NCBI GenBank assembly: GCA_003153505.1
Contig: PLZA01000044.1
Span: 124,001-188,000, forward strand
Length of the DNA: 64,000 nt
DNA from: Candidatus Dormiibacterota bacterium
Lineage (GTDB): Bacteria > Chloroflexota > Dormibacteria > Aeolococcales > Aeolococcaceae
Direction of reading: 5' to 3'
Shown: piece after piece, positions 1-9,538 of the stretch
Layout: each line of letters opens with the position of its first letter
How positions within the stretch are numbered: the first letter of the stretch is position 1
Notes under the pieces: generated by a model
The model's database searches: none
Told to the model about the DNA's origin: nothing
Seen by the model: the letters and a program-made list of their open reading frames with translations, nothing else
Position numbers and translations under genes: made by a program

Positions 1-4
1 ATAC

Positions 5-1279
5 ATGTTGACAACGCGCAGATGGATCGTCCCGTGTGCCGCTCTTGGAGGCTTTCTTCCCTTCGCATTAGGAGCCTGCGGGGGCGGCGGGGCCTCGAGC
101 AGCAGTGGCCATCCGAGTTCACCGGTGGTTTTCGCGGTCACCACATCACTGACAGGGCAGTATGCCGACTCTGGGATTCCAATTTTGGAGGGCGCGAAAG
201 CCGCTGCACTGGAGATCAATGATGCCGGCGGGATCCTCGGGCAGAAGCTGCAACTCGACACGGTTGATACTCTGGCGGACCCGGGGGATGCCGTACCAGC
301 CGTGAATAAGGAGCTTGCGGTTGGGCATCCAGTGGCTCTCGTCGGGATGAAGACGGGTGAGATTCATGCGGTGGAGCCAATCTTCGATCGCGCACACATT
401 CCGGATGCGTGGATGGGCGGTGATACCGCCTTCACGAAAAATACGGATCCATGGATGTGGGATTGCGTGGCGCTCGATTCGCAGCTCGGACTTGCCATGG
501 CCCTCGAGGCTCGAGATAAGGGGTATGCGACGGCGGCCACCATTATCTCGTACGGCGCGGATACTCAGAGTCTTCAAGATTCGGTCACGCAACCCTTTAC
601 GGCGCTCGGCGGCAAAATCGTCGACAGCGAGCAGATCACGTCAAACCAGACCTCGTACCTGTCCGAGGTGCAGAAGATCATCAACGCTCACCCTGCGGTC
701 ATTTTCGCCCAGCTCACCCCGAGCGATGCCGGAGTGGTCTTCGGCAACTTCAAAGAACTCGACAACCTCGGGATTCCCTTCATCGGTACCGACCAGATGG
801 GGTCACCGCCGGTAATTCAGGCGATTGGCCCCAGCGTCGCGAAGGCGCATGTCATCTCACTCCAGGGGAGTACCGCCCTTAGTGGTAGCGGGCAAGAGTT
901 CGCGATGTACTATCAGGAGGCGAACGGTCATGCGCCGCTGAACAACTCCGCACAGTCCTACGACTGCACGATTGCCTTCGCATTGGCGATTACCAAGGCC
1001 GGTACGACTGATCCAAATGTCTGGACCAAGGATATGACGGCGGTGACTAACCCACCCGGAACCCAAGTAAGCGATTACAAGACGGCAGTGGCGGACATCA
1101 AGGCTGGGATGAAGATCAACTACGAAGGAGTGAGTGGACCACTCGACTTCAACCAGTATCACAATGTCGCCGGACCGTGGGACGTCGTCCAGGCGTCGGG
1201 AAGCGGGACTAATGTCACCACCCTGACGACGATCACAGCTGATCAAATCCAGACGGCAGCGAAGCAAATCGGATCTTAG
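5..1279 (+). CDS. ABC transporter substrate-binding lipoprotein (branched-chain amino acid/urea type)
   Basis: The 424-residue product is a periplasmic-binding-type lipoprotein that would present a solute to an ABC importer at the outer face of the membrane. The N-terminus has two arginines, a hydrophobic stretch and a lipobox ending at Cys25 (L-G-A-C), then a Gly/Ser-rich linker. The mature part has the receptor-ligand layout of the LivJ/Peripla_BP_6 family (TSLTGQYADSG near the start, EGAKAAALEIN, a VGMKTGEI pocket segment). The permease and ATPase genes are not in the window; they may lie upstream, since only four bases precede the start. The neighbours are hydrolases and hydantoinase-like enzymes, so the ligand could be an amide or N-heterocycle-derived acid; that is inference. 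Family assignment is firm, ligand unknown. Confidence 0.88.
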   Translation: MLTTRRWIVPCAALGGFLPFALGACGGGGASSSSGHPSSPVVFAVTTSLTGQYADSGIPILEGAKAAALEINDAGGILGQKLQLDTVDTLADPGDAVPAVNKELAVGHPVALVGMKTGEIHAVEPIFDRAHIPDAWMGGDTAFTKNTDPWMWDCVALDSQLGLAMALEARDKGYATAATIISYGADTQSLQDSVTQPFTALGGKIVDSEQITSNQTSYLSEVQKIINAHPAVIFAQLTPSDAGVVFGNFKELDNLGIPFIGTDQMGSPPVIQAIGPSVAKAHVISLQGSTALSGSGQEFAMYYQEANGHAPLNNSAQSYDCTIAFALAITKAGTTDPNVWTKDMTAVTNPPGTQVSDYKTAVADIKAGMKINYEGVSGPLDFNQYHNVAGPWDVVQASGSGTNVTTLTTITADQIQTAAKQIGS

Positions 1280-1293
1280 AGCGGCGAACACGC

Positions 1294-1328
1294 GGGGGAG
1301 TTTCCCGCCTCACGCGGGCAACTCCCTC
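1294..1328 (+). terminator. Candidate intrinsic terminator after the binding-protein gene
   Basis: GGGAGTT (1296-1302) pairs perfectly with AACTCCC (1320-1326), and CCCGC (1304-1308) pairs with GCGGG (1314-1318) inside it. This makes a long near-continuous hairpin 15 bases after the stop codon. There is no clear T-run, as is common in high-GC bacteria. Confidence 0.5.
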
Positions 1329-1444
1329 GCCGCGTCCGATATGGCGTGGTATCGCCAGATTTGGATGTGTCGATGCCCCAAAATGTTTAGCGCCGTTCGA
1401 TGCGACGCGTCGGCCGGCATCAGCGTCTATGGAGGATGACTTCG

Positions 1445-2701
1445 ATGGCGAATAACTCGCGACCGACGCCCCGCCTGTCGCGGGACAGCCAACAATGGTT
1501 CTTCGACTGGATGATCCAAGAGACGGGCAAGACATTTCACTTCCAGACTGAAGGGCGGGGCAGGCTCCCGCGCGCCGTTCGGCGGCATGCGATGATCAGT
1601 AAGCACATGGGGCGGTCCGCTCAGCGGATGCAACGCCTGGCTGAGGAAGAGGCGGCCGCTGGCCACGAAACAACGGCACTCGCGAGATACTTCGATGCAG
1701 CAACGTTGTACGGCCACGCTCAGCATCCGATCTTCGAGAACAACGAAGAGAAGAAGTTCCTTCACTCGGCTTCGCTCGAGTGCTTTGCTCACGTTCGCAG
1801 GCTCGCGCCATATCGAATTGAACATGTCGACTTCGAGTGGAACGGGGCTACCCTTTCAGGCAACCTGCATCTGTGCTCCACCGAAGAGCCCGCGCCGTGC
1901 GTCCTCTACATTCCTGGCTGCGATCAGACCAAGGAGATGCACCCGAATCCGCTGATGAATCAAGCGCTCCAGCGCGGCATGCATCTGTTCTCGTTTGACG
2001 GGCCCGGTCAGGGTGAGAGCAATCTGAGAGGAGTCAAGCTGACCGCTACGAATTACGAGGAAGCTGGCAGCGCAGCGATTGACTATCTCCTCACACGCCC
2101 AGAGATCGACGCCGCCAAAATCGGAGTGTATGGTTTCAGCTACGGGTCCCGTTGGGGCATGCGCCTCGCTGCCCGTGACAGCCGGGTTGCGGCTTTGGCC
2201 GCAACCTTAGCGTCCTTCGGGGAGAGCTACCACCTCATGGACGAGGAGTCACCGCGTTGGAAGCAGCTCTTCATGTATCTGACAGGCGCCGGCTCGGAAG
2301 CCGAACTCGATCGGATCATGGCTGCGACGAGCCTCAGGGGAGTCGTGAAGGACATTCAATGCCCGACGCTCGCGGCTTCGGGGGAGTATGACCCGCGTAG
2401 TCCTCTTGAGGAGGTGTATGAGCTGTTTGACGAACTCACGTGCCCGGCAGAACTGTGGGTTTTTGCGGACTTGCATCACGCGCTGTCTCTAGTCAGACCG
2501 AACGGCGAGGGCGGCCCGATCTGGCAGTGGGATATGCATGATATGGCCTGCGATTGGCTCCGTGACCGATTTGAAGGCAGATCTCAGGTGAATCGGGGGA
2601 AAGTCCTGTACATCGATCCCGGTGTTGGCGGCCCGTACTCTCCGAAGACCTCCGAGAAGCGTCACTGGTATGAGGCGGACAGCCGGCAGGCTCAGGTGTA
2701 G
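1445..2701 (+). CDS. Alpha/beta hydrolase, 2,6-dihydropseudooxynicotine hydrolase-like
   Basis: A serine-type alpha/beta hydrolase of 418 residues. The start at 1445 is chosen because GGAGGA (1431-1436) sits 8 nt before it; in-frame ATG/GTG codons upstream lack a site. An all-helical N-terminal cap (about 120 residues) precedes the hydrolase core. The core shows YIPGCDQTKE (oxyanion region), FDGPGQGES, the nucleophile elbow G-F-S-Y-G with Ser232, Asp316 in EYDPRSP and His344/345 in LHHAL. This arrangement matches the C-C-bond or ester hydrolases typified by dihydropseudooxynicotine hydrolase and FrsA-like proteins. With the downstream GntR regulator and the convergent hydantoinase genes it suggests degradation of a nitrogen heterocycle, but the substrate cannot be read from sequence. 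Confidence 0.8.
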   Translation: MANNSRPTPRLSRDSQQWFFDWMIQETGKTFHFQTEGRGRLPRAVRRHAMISKHMGRSAQRMQRLAEEEAAAGHETTALARYFDAATLYGHAQHPIFENNEEKKFLHSASLECFAHVRRLAPYRIEHVDFEWNGATLSGNLHLCSTEEPAPCVLYIPGCDQTKEMHPNPLMNQALQRGMHLFSFDGPGQGESNLRGVKLTATNYEEAGSAAIDYLLTRPEIDAAKIGVYGFSYGSRWGMRLAARDSRVAALAATLASFGESYHLMDEESPRWKQLFMYLTGAGSEAELDRIMAATSLRGVVKDIQCPTLAASGEYDPRSPLEEVYELFDELTCPAELWVFADLHHALSLVRPNGEGGPIWQWDMHDMACDWLRDRFEGRSQVNRGKVLYIDPGVGGPYSPKTSEKRHWYEADSRQAQV

Positions 2702-2864
2702 CTACGGGTGGCAGGTACCCCACTTGCGCTCCGACGCGTGCTCCTCTCGCGCTTGGAATCGCGTGGTAGTCTTAAGCGGGCCCTTGAGCCGCCCGGGCGA
2801 ACTGGCTTCCTATGGGGAACAACGCATGGCTCGTATCACTGGGCACTAGCTGAGGCAACGATCT

Positions 2865-3581
2865 GTGATCTCCTCGCGCACTCCAGATTCACTGGGCCAG
2901 CCGAAACTGGCTCGAATCCGCCAGCGCCGTCGGCTCGGAGACGAGGTTGCGCAACAGGTGCGCGATGCCATCATGTCGGGCACATACGTCGCTGGCGAGA
3001 AGCTGGTCGTGGAAGACCTCGCGTCGCAGCTTGGAGTCAGTACCATGCCGGTGCGAGAAGCTCTGGTTGCATTGGCTCATGAGGGAGTTCTTCAGGTCAG
3101 CCCGCGTCGAGGTTTTGGGGTCGCGCGGCTTGGCAAACAGGACATCGAAGATATCTTCCGCGTCCAAGCCTTCCTTGCTGGAATCCTTGCCGAGCGTGCA
3201 TCTCAGACGATCGACGAAAAAGGTCTCCGCCGATTGCAGCGCATACAGGAGAAGGTGGAACGTGCGGCGGCGAACGGGGACACAGGCGCCTCAAGCGCGC
3301 AGATTGAGGATTTGAACTACGAATTTCACTATTCACTCAACCACGTCGTGGACGCCCCTCGCCTGCGGTGGTTTCTGCGCGTGGCAACGCAGTATGTACC
3401 CCGTCATGTATACGAGACGATCCCCACGTGGACACGCCTCACGGTCGTTGATCATCCACAGATTATCGAGGCGCTGGAAAGTCGTGATCCGACGGCGGCG
3501 CGCCGACGCGCGGAGACGCACGTGATGCGCGCCGGAATGCAGGTGGTGGAGAATCTAGAAGCCCGCGGCTTCTGGGTGTAA
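2865..3581 (+). CDS. GntR-family transcriptional regulator with FCD ligand domain
   Basis: The 238-residue protein has an N-terminal winged helix (residues about 20-85; LGDEVAQQVRDAIMSGTY, then LASQLGVSTMPVREALVAL as the recognition-helix segment). A C-terminal all-alpha FCD domain follows, with the metal/ligand motif region EDLNYEFHYSLNHVV and a late HPQIIEAL...RAETHV segment. These are hallmarks of the FadR subfamily, which usually repress catabolic operons until a carboxylic-acid effector binds. The start is GTG 2865, with GAGG about 9 nt upstream. It lies between the hydrolase gene and the convergent hyuB, so it probably controls one or both sets; the operator was not identified. Confidence 0.88.
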   Translation: MISSRTPDSLGQPKLARIRQRRRLGDEVAQQVRDAIMSGTYVAGEKLVVEDLASQLGVSTMPVREALVALAHEGVLQVSPRRGFGVARLGKQDIEDIFRVQAFLAGILAERASQTIDEKGLRRLQRIQEKVERAAANGDTGASSAQIEDLNYEFHYSLNHVVDAPRLRWFLRVATQYVPRHVYETIPTWTRLTVVDHPQIIEALESRDPTAARRRAETHVMRAGMQVVENLEARGFWV

Positions 3582-3616
3582 CGCTCCGCATTTCTTCAGG
3601 TCGCCACCGACGCGCC

Positions 3617-3643
3617 GACTCGGTTCGTAGTGCCAGCCGAGTC
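3617..3643. terminator. Hairpin between convergent genes, candidate bidirectional terminator
   Basis: GACTCGG (3617-3623) and CCGAGTC (3637-3643) form a perfect 7-bp stem in the 149-bp gap between the plus-strand GntR gene and the minus-strand hyuB. No T-run is visible, so the terminator call is tentative. Confidence 0.35.
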
Positions 3644-3730
3644 GAGTGCCTATGCCGCGCCGGGTAGGGGATTCGGCGAACAGCGCTTCGCCACTGCCGC
3701 CAAGCCCAGAGCCTACAGGTCTCGTTCCGC

Positions 3731-5494
3731 CTAGGGCGTCGTCTCGAGCCGCCTTCTGAGGTGGCGTGTTGCTTCGAGGTCGACGCCGAACGACTCAGGA
3801 TGTATCAGCACCCCATACGCTGTGCGAGCCCGCTCGACTGTGATGTAGCCGAGGCGGACATCCTCCGCGACCAATTCGGCAGGTCGTTCGAGAGGGTTCC
3901 CATAGCCTCCACCGCCACCAGTTCTAATCAGGCATAAGGTGGAGGCGCTCACGGGGACGTGCTGTGCTTTGAGAACGGATTCGGCTTCTTCCGAGGGCAT
4001 GCGCTGAAGAAGGAAGTCATTCGAGAGAGCCTCTTTCCCGCCGTCGACGCCCCAGGGGTGACACTGATGACGCTCAACTCCCACGAAGAGCTCGGCGTCC
4101 GCTTGGATGCGATATGCGGCCTCGTATCCGAACCCGCCCCGATATTTCCCGGCGCCTTCGCTGTCAGTGCGAAAGGTCGCGTACTCGGTAAGAACGGGAA
4201 ACTGATGTTCCTCCACCTCAACGGGGATGTTCATCATGGCGCCCTCGTGAAGGCAGTTCGTACAGCTTTCTCCGTCCTCATACGACCTTCCTCCGTATCC
4301 CCCTGGGATGGGCTGGAAGAAGATGAATTGCTTATTGTCGTGTCGAGGGTCCCGGCCGGAGACCATGATGAGCGGAATATCTCCGAAGTGCGCTGCTGGG
4401 ACCAGGAGTGGCACGGCCTGAGCGAGTGCCGACAGGACCGTGTCGATCGTTGTATTGGTGACCTTGGACCACCAGCAGGTGGGGGCAGGAGACTGTGCGC
4501 TGATAATCTTCCCCGGGGGGATCGTCACGTGCAAGGGACGGAAGTGTCCCTCGTTGGGGGGTTCATGGGGGGTGGTGATCGCTTTGAATGCGAAGGCGGC
4601 GATTCCCTGCGCGGATGCGATGCCCGTGTTGATTGGCCCAGCTACCTGCGCGCTCATTTCCGAATAATCGACCTCAAGGTCAGCACCGTCAATGCGGACG
4701 GTCACAACGATGGGAACGTGGGTATCGAACGACACGCCATCATTGTCGAGGTATGCCTCAGCTCGATATTCCCCGTCCGGCATTCGCGAGACGGCCTGTC
4801 GGGCCAGTTCCTCACCTTGGCGGAACATTGCGGCTGCTGCGGCGTCAATCACGTCGGTGCCAAACTTCTCAAGAAGGGTCACCATTCGGCGGCCGCCCAT
4901 CTTCGCAGCAGCAACTTGAGCCCTCATGTCGCCCAGGACAGTCTCGGGAAGGCGAACGTTGTCAGCGATGAATTGCATCATGTCTTCGACCGCTTCTCCG
5001 CGATCAAAGAGCTTCATATGGCGGAACTGGAACCCTTCCTGCCAGATATCGCGGATATCGAACGACTTGCCTCCGGGCACTGCCCCACCGGTGTCGATCC
5101 AATGTGCCCGAGTGGCGGTAAAGGCTACGAGCCGGTCTTCAAAGAAAATCGGCGAATACATGCCCATGTTGCTGGAATGGGTGCCGAGGACATACGGGTC
5201 ATTCGACGCGAAAATGTCGCCTGGCTTCATTTTCTCAGCGCCTACCTTCTGGAGGCCATCCCTGACAATCGCCCCTAAATCGACGAGCATCATGGGACTC
5301 CCTGGCGCTAAGGCGAGCGAATTCCCTTGCGCGTCGAAGAGTCCTGTCACGCAATCTTCGACCTCGTAAATGTGAGCACCGTACGCGGCACGCTTCAGGC
5401 TCACCATCATTTCCTCCGCGCCGGCGAGCAGCGAGTGGCGAACAATCTGCAGGGTGACTGGGTCCATGATCGGCGTTTCGACAGCTGTCGACAT
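3731..5494 (-). CDS. hyuB: Hydantoinase B / oxoprolinase beta-type subunit
   Basis: The 587-residue product belongs to the Hydantoinase_B family (N-methylhydantoinase B, acetone carboxylase alpha relatives). It pairs with HyuA to open cyclic imides/hydantoins or carboxylate ketones in an ATP-dependent way. Family features include MDPVTLQIVRHSLLAGAEEM near the start, FASNDPYVLGTHSSNMG, VDYSEMSAQVAGPINTG and GGYGGRSYEDGES. The ORF opens further upstream, but ATG 5494 is preferred: GGAGGGAATTAAA precedes it, and it falls one base after the hyuA stop, so the two are translationally linked. The last residues RTGGGGGYGNPLERP match the conserved C-terminal glycine-rich turn. Exact substrate unknown. 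Confidence 0.9.
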   Translation of the reverse strand: MSTAVETPIMDPVTLQIVRHSLLAGAEEMMVSLKRAAYGAHIYEVEDCVTGLFDAQGNSLALAPGSPMMLVDLGAIVRDGLQKVGAEKMKPGDIFASNDPYVLGTHSSNMGMYSPIFFEDRLVAFTATRAHWIDTGGAVPGGKSFDIRDIWQEGFQFRHMKLFDRGEAVEDMMQFIADNVRLPETVLGDMRAQVAAAKMGGRRMVTLLEKFGTDVIDAAAAAMFRQGEELARQAVSRMPDGEYRAEAYLDNDGVSFDTHVPIVVTVRIDGADLEVDYSEMSAQVAGPINTGIASAQGIAAFAFKAITTPHEPPNEGHFRPLHVTIPPGKIISAQSPAPTCWWSKVTNTTIDTVLSALAQAVPLLVPAAHFGDIPLIMVSGRDPRHDNKQFIFFQPIPGGYGGRSYEDGESCTNCLHEGAMMNIPVEVEEHQFPVLTEYATFRTDSEGAGKYRGGFGYEAAYRIQADAELFVGVERHQCHPWGVDGGKEALSNDFLLQRMPSEEAESVLKAQHVPVSASTLCLIRTGGGGGYGNPLERPAELVAEDVRLGYITVERARTAYGVLIHPESFGVDLEATRHLRRRLETTP

Positions 5495-5495
5495 T

Positions 5496-7553
5496 TTAAT
5501 TCCCTCCCTGGAGGCTGATGTGCAGGTTGCCGAACTCATCGACGCGCGCTGTCTCTCCTCTCCCGATGGGGATGACGGAGGCGCTCTCTTGGATGATGGC
5601 CGGCCCAGCGATCCGATTCCCAGACTGAAGCAGTTCTCGTTGAAAGATCGCGGATGCTACTTCGGTTCCATCTTCCCATGTCACCCTTCGCATTCCTAGC
5701 CGAGCGCTGTCTGGAGGAAGATCCGTGCCAACATCGATCCTAGGGAGCGCGGGCTTGGACAGCTGGATGATGGCGGCCAGCCGCAAATTAATGATTTGGG
5801 TCGGCTCGCTCAGGGCTGCGTGTCCATAACGGGCTTCGTGAGCTTGATGGAATCGGGCGGCGAGACGGTCCATGTAGCTGTCGTCGTATGGGCCGTCGGG
5901 AAGAACGACCACGAGCGTATGGAACTGTCCGACATAGCGCATGTCCGCACTTCGGACGAATCGAACGTTACCGGAACCGACGTCATTTGCCAGCTCAGCA
6001 CGCGCCTCGGTTTCGAGGGCGCAGAATCGGTCGTCCAACTCTGTCGCCGCCAGATTGGCCGTTGCCGAGGGGTACGTCTGCGCAAAGTCGTATCGGAAGT
6101 CGGTGGTCAACATGCCGAGCGCGCTGAACTGGCCGGGTGCTTGAGGAATGATCAATCGTTGCACCCCAAGCTCCCTCGCGACGGCCGTTGCGTGCATTGG
6201 GCCCGCTCCGCCGTACGCAACCATTACGAAGTCACGGGGATCGAACCCCCGCTCGACGGTCACTTTTGAGATCGCTGCCGCCATCATTGCATTCGCAATC
6301 CGAAGAATGCCATTCGCCGTATCCACAGGGGTGAGGCCCAGCCGCTCACCCAAGGCGCTGACAGCTTCGAGGCCACGGCGTTCGTTGAGCTTCATTTCGC
6401 CCCCGAGGAAGCGCTCGGGGTCGAGCTTTCCGACCAACAAGTTGGCGTCGGTTACGGTGGCGTGTGCGCCGCCGAGGTCATAACAAGCGGGTCCGGGCTC
6501 CGCGCCTGCGCTGTGTGGTCCGACGTTTAGAGCCCCGACGGTGTCGACGGTCGCAATGCTCCCACCACCAGCTCCGATCTCGATGATGTCGAGAAATGGA
6601 ACTTGAACCGGGTGGCCCGTGATTCGTCCACCGATATAGTAGTCGGTGGTCACCTTTGCTTGGCCGTTCTCGATTAGACATGCCTTGGCGGTCGTGCCAC
6701 CCATATCAAAGGCGATCGCATTTCCCTCGCCCAACATAGAGCAGAGCCACAGAGTGCCTGCAACGCCTCCAGCCGGGCCGGACTCTATGATCCGAACGGG
6801 CTGACGCGATGCCGCTTCCAGTGTCATCACGCCTCCGCTCGATTGCATAATGAGCGTGCGGCCCTCGAAGCCAAGGGTCGTCATGCGGCTGTCGAGTCGC
6901 CTGAGATAGGCGCCCACAACTGGTATCAAATAGGCGTTTATCGCGGTAGTCGACGTACGCTCGTATTCTCGGTATTCTCGATGGATATCGCTCGACAGCG
7001 TAACGTATGTCGAGGGCAGCGCATCCTTGATGATCGCGCCCACACGCCTCTCATGCTCAGGATTCGCGTACGAGTGAAGGAGGCACACGGCAATGGAGGC
7101 GGTATCCGTCGCCTCGATCTGACGGAGAGTGGAACGCAGATCGTCTTCATCGAGAGCGATGAGTACGGCCCCGGTTGCGGCGAGGCGTTCGGTAACTTCG
7201 AAGCGGCGATCGCGCGGCACAAGGGGTCGAGGGCGGCGGAAGAGCAAGTCCCAGATGTCCGGGCGATTGCGCCGCCCCATCTCATATACGTCCCGAAACC
7301 CTTTCGTCGTAACGAGCGCGGTAATGGGTCCCGTACGTTCGATGATTGTATTTATGCCGACGGTCGAGCCGTGAACAAAGAGATCCACATCGCTCAGCGT
7401 GACAGCGACCTTGTTGACGCAGGCAACAACGGCGTTGGTGAGCTCTCGCGGTGTCGTTGACGACTTGGTAAAAGTCAATGCCCCCGTATCAGTACGATAT
7501 GCGACGAGATCGGTGAACGTGCCTCCAATGTCGATAGCGAGGCGTTCGCTCAA
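5496..7553 (-). CDS. hyuA: Hydantoinase A / oxoprolinase alpha-type ATPase subunit
   Basis: The 685-residue protein has the Hydant_A_N and Hydantoinase_A domains with an ASKHA (actin-like) ATP-binding core. The phosphate-1 loop AIDIGGTFTDLVAY is at residues 6-19, and a second loop AFDMGGTTAKACLIENG lies mid-protein. SGPAGGV and GAGGGSIA loops are also present. Together with HyuB it would form an ATP-dependent ring-opening or carboxylating enzyme in the cytoplasm. Translation starts at TTG 7553, inside a TTGA overlap with the stop of the upstream FAH-family gene, which explains the rare start codon by coupling. The full family length is present, with no interruptions seen. Confidence 0.9.
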   Translation of the reverse strand: MSERLAIDIGGTFTDLVAYRTDTGALTFTKSSTTPRELTNAVVACVNKVAVTLSDVDLFVHGSTVGINTIIERTGPITALVTTKGFRDVYEMGRRNRPDIWDLLFRRPRPLVPRDRRFEVTERLAATGAVLIALDEDDLRSTLRQIEATDTASIAVCLLHSYANPEHERRVGAIIKDALPSTYVTLSSDIHREYREYERTSTTAINAYLIPVVGAYLRRLDSRMTTLGFEGRTLIMQSSGGVMTLEAASRQPVRIIESGPAGGVAGTLWLCSMLGEGNAIAFDMGGTTAKACLIENGQAKVTTDYYIGGRITGHPVQVPFLDIIEIGAGGGSIATVDTVGALNVGPHSAGAEPGPACYDLGGAHATVTDANLLVGKLDPERFLGGEMKLNERRGLEAVSALGERLGLTPVDTANGILRIANAMMAAAISKVTVERGFDPRDFVMVAYGGAGPMHATAVARELGVQRLIIPQAPGQFSALGMLTTDFRYDFAQTYPSATANLAATELDDRFCALETEARAELANDVGSGNVRFVRSADMRYVGQFHTLVVVLPDGPYDDSYMDRLAARFHQAHEARYGHAALSEPTQIINLRLAAIIQLSKPALPRIDVGTDLPPDSARLGMRRVTWEDGTEVASAIFQRELLQSGNRIAGPAIIQESASVIPIGRGETARVDEFGNLHISLQGGN

Positions 7554-8470
7554 GGCTCTCGCCCTTCCTGGGGCGCTGCGATAACGGGATTGCGCATTTC
7601 TCCGAGTCCCTCAATGCTAGTCACTACGACGTCACCGTCTTGCAAAAATTGGGCCGGCTTACGATTCATTCCGACGCCAGCGGGCGTTCCAGTGAGGACT
7701 ATGTCACCGGGCTCGAGGGTCGCAACTTGTGAGATGTATGCGAGCAGCTGGGGGATGTTGAAGTGCATAGTGGTCGCGGCATCTTGCATCACTTCTCCAT
7801 TAACTTCGCAGCGCAGCTGCAGGCTATATGGATCTTGGAGCGAATCTGCGGTCACAAGCACCGGCCCCAGCGGGAGGAAGGTGTCGAAACTCTTGCCGAG
7901 GGTCCACTGACGAAGTGGCTTGCGGAGTTGCCAATCGCGAGCGGTCACATCGTTACAAACGGCGTACCCAGCCACATGTGACAGGGCGTCAGACTCCGCA
8001 ATATCGCGCCCGCGACGTCCGATCACGACGACCAACTCTGCTTCCCAGTCGACCTCGGCGCCGACCCGCGGCAGGATGATCGGATCGTAGGGACCGGTCA
8101 GCGTGTTCTGGAACTTGGCGAAGATGACCGGTTCATCAGGCAGTGCCACGCCGACCTCTGCCGCATGATCAGCGTAGTTGGTCCCGACGCCGATAATTTT
8201 TCCCGGTGTGAGCACGCACGAGTGGATGCGAGGTCGGCTCACTACATGCCGCTCACCCGCTGCGCCCGTGAAGTCATCGAGAGTGGTGAGAGCCTCCTGA
8301 ACGACCGGAAGATATCCGGCCTGGAGGAGTTCGTCGACTGTATTTGGCAGCATCGGCCCGTCAGGCCTGAGCTGCACGAACGTTTCCCTAAGGTCGGTGA
8401 GCTTGCCTTCCGACCCTTCGAGTCCGATATGAACCTCGCCATCACCCAAGCTGTAGTGAACCAATCTCAT
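7550..8470 (-). CDS. Fumarylacetoacetate hydrolase (FAH) family protein
   Basis: A 306-residue FAH-superfamily enzyme. It has a short N-terminal domain and then the FAH fold with the divalent-metal ligands visible as Glu143 and Glu145 (DWEAEL) and Asp174 (CNDVTARD). Substrate-loop motifs GVGTNYADHAAE and LTGTPAGVG are also present. Members hydrolyse C-C bonds in acylpyruvates or isomerise/hydrate 2-oxo acids. It is the first gene of a minus-strand operon with hyuA (4-nt TTGA overlap) and hyuB, so it likely handles the ring-opened acid downstream. No convincing Shine-Dalgarno is seen before ATG 8470. Confidence 0.85.
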   Translation of the reverse strand: MRLVHYSLGDGEVHIGLEGSEGKLTDLRETFVQLRPDGPMLPNTVDELLQAGYLPVVQEALTTLDDFTGAAGERHVVSRPRIHSCVLTPGKIIGVGTNYADHAAEVGVALPDEPVIFAKFQNTLTGPYDPIILPRVGAEVDWEAELVVVIGRRGRDIAESDALSHVAGYAVCNDVTARDWQLRKPLRQWTLGKSFDTFLPLGPVLVTADSLQDPYSLQLRCEVNGEVMQDAATTMHFNIPQLLAYISQVATLEPGDIVLTGTPAGVGMNRKPAQFLQDGDVVVTSIEGLGEMRNPVIAAPQEGREP

Positions 8471-8761
8471 GGAGCTAATCTCGCAGCAGGAATCGCGGAT
8501 ACAAAACTGGGCGCCAGCCGCACCCGGGTCACAATAACCGATCAGAAATCCAATGTCAAATGGACGCGCACGTCGTGCGCACAGTGTCCCGCACGAGTCA
8601 AGCTGGAGTTAGCCTGACAGATGCTTAGCACGCCCTCCCAAGGCCGCCGAAGGCTTCGCGTCGCGCCGAAAGAGCTGCGGAATCCCACTTTTGCGTCGGG
8701 TATGGGTATAAGGAGCCGCTATGTGGGGCAAATGGACCGGCGTGCGATCTCAAGTGACGCG

Positions 8762-9538
8762 TCAGAGGTGATGTTGCAAGTGAATGGCGGCGTTTTCGGC
8801 GAGGCCGTCGCTCTCCACGAGACTCAGGTGGCGAACTCGATCCACGATCTGCAATTCGGCCGCCGGGATCGCTGCCGCCAGTGCTCGCGCCATGCTTGGT
8901 GGAGTCGCGTAGTCCTCGGCGCCGACCATGACGAGCGTGGGGGCCATTATGGTCGATAGGAGAGGTCGCGCATCCAAGCCGCCGAGGGCCTTGCAGGCGA
9001 ACGCATGTAGGCGGGGGTCGGTAGCCAGAAACTCGGCGCAAATATCATCAACGATCTCGGGACACCGCTCGCGAAACGACTCTGTGAACCAACGCGGGAT
9101 CTGGAAGTCAAGCAGGGCTGTGCGTGGCGATCGGAGTGCATCTTCTGCGCGCTTGTTCCAATCGTCGACGCGGCTCGCCCCGTACCAGGCTGTCGTGTCG
9201 GCAACGACCATTGACCCGATCCGATGCGGCTGGCTCGCCGCGAGGACGAGGGCGACACTTCCTCCCATTGACATGCCAACCACGCCTACCCGAGGGACGT
9301 CCGCCTGGTCAAGAAGAGCTTCAACGTCGCCTGCCATATCTGCGATCGAGAACGGCGAACCGTCCCATCCGCTCCGGCCGTGTCCGCGGAGGTCGATCAA
9401 CCAGACTTCGAACTCTCGTGCTAGGGCTTCAGCGAACCCTCCCCAGATTCGGGATGAGAGGGCTAGCGGATGAAGCAGCAGTACGGGTCGACCCGCTCCG
9501 ATGCGTTGCATCCAAAGGGTCTGGGTGGGCATGGACAC
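8762..9538 (-). CDS. Alpha/beta hydrolase, 3-oxoadipate enol-lactonase-like
   Basis: A 258-residue alpha/beta hydrolase of the PcaD/esterase type. HPLALSSRIWGGFAEAL forms the oxyanion loop, DLRGHGRSGWDG the strand-4 motif and G-M-S-M-G the nucleophile elbow. GAEDYATPPS carries the late acid residue and VRHLSLVES the histidine. It is on the same strand as the FAH-hyuA-hyuB operon, separated by about 290 bases in which nothing else is supported, so it may have its own promoter. An enol-lactone or simple ester hydrolase role in the same catabolic route is plausible but unproven. Confidence 0.82.
   Translation of the reverse strand: MSMPTQTLWMQRIGAGRPVLLLHPLALSSRIWGGFAEALAREFEVWLIDLRGHGRSGWDGSPFSIADMAGDVEALLDQADVPRVGVVGMSMGGSVALVLAASQPHRIGSMVVADTTAWYGASRVDDWNKRAEDALRSPRTALLDFQIPRWFTESFRERCPEIVDDICAEFLATDPRLHAFACKALGGLDARPLLSTIMAPTLVMVGAEDYATPPSMARALAAAIPAAELQIVDRVRHLSLVESDGLAENAAIHLQHHL

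Noticed and set aside
3959-5278. 439-codon plus-strand frame
   Set aside because: Antisense to hyuB with no recognisable features.
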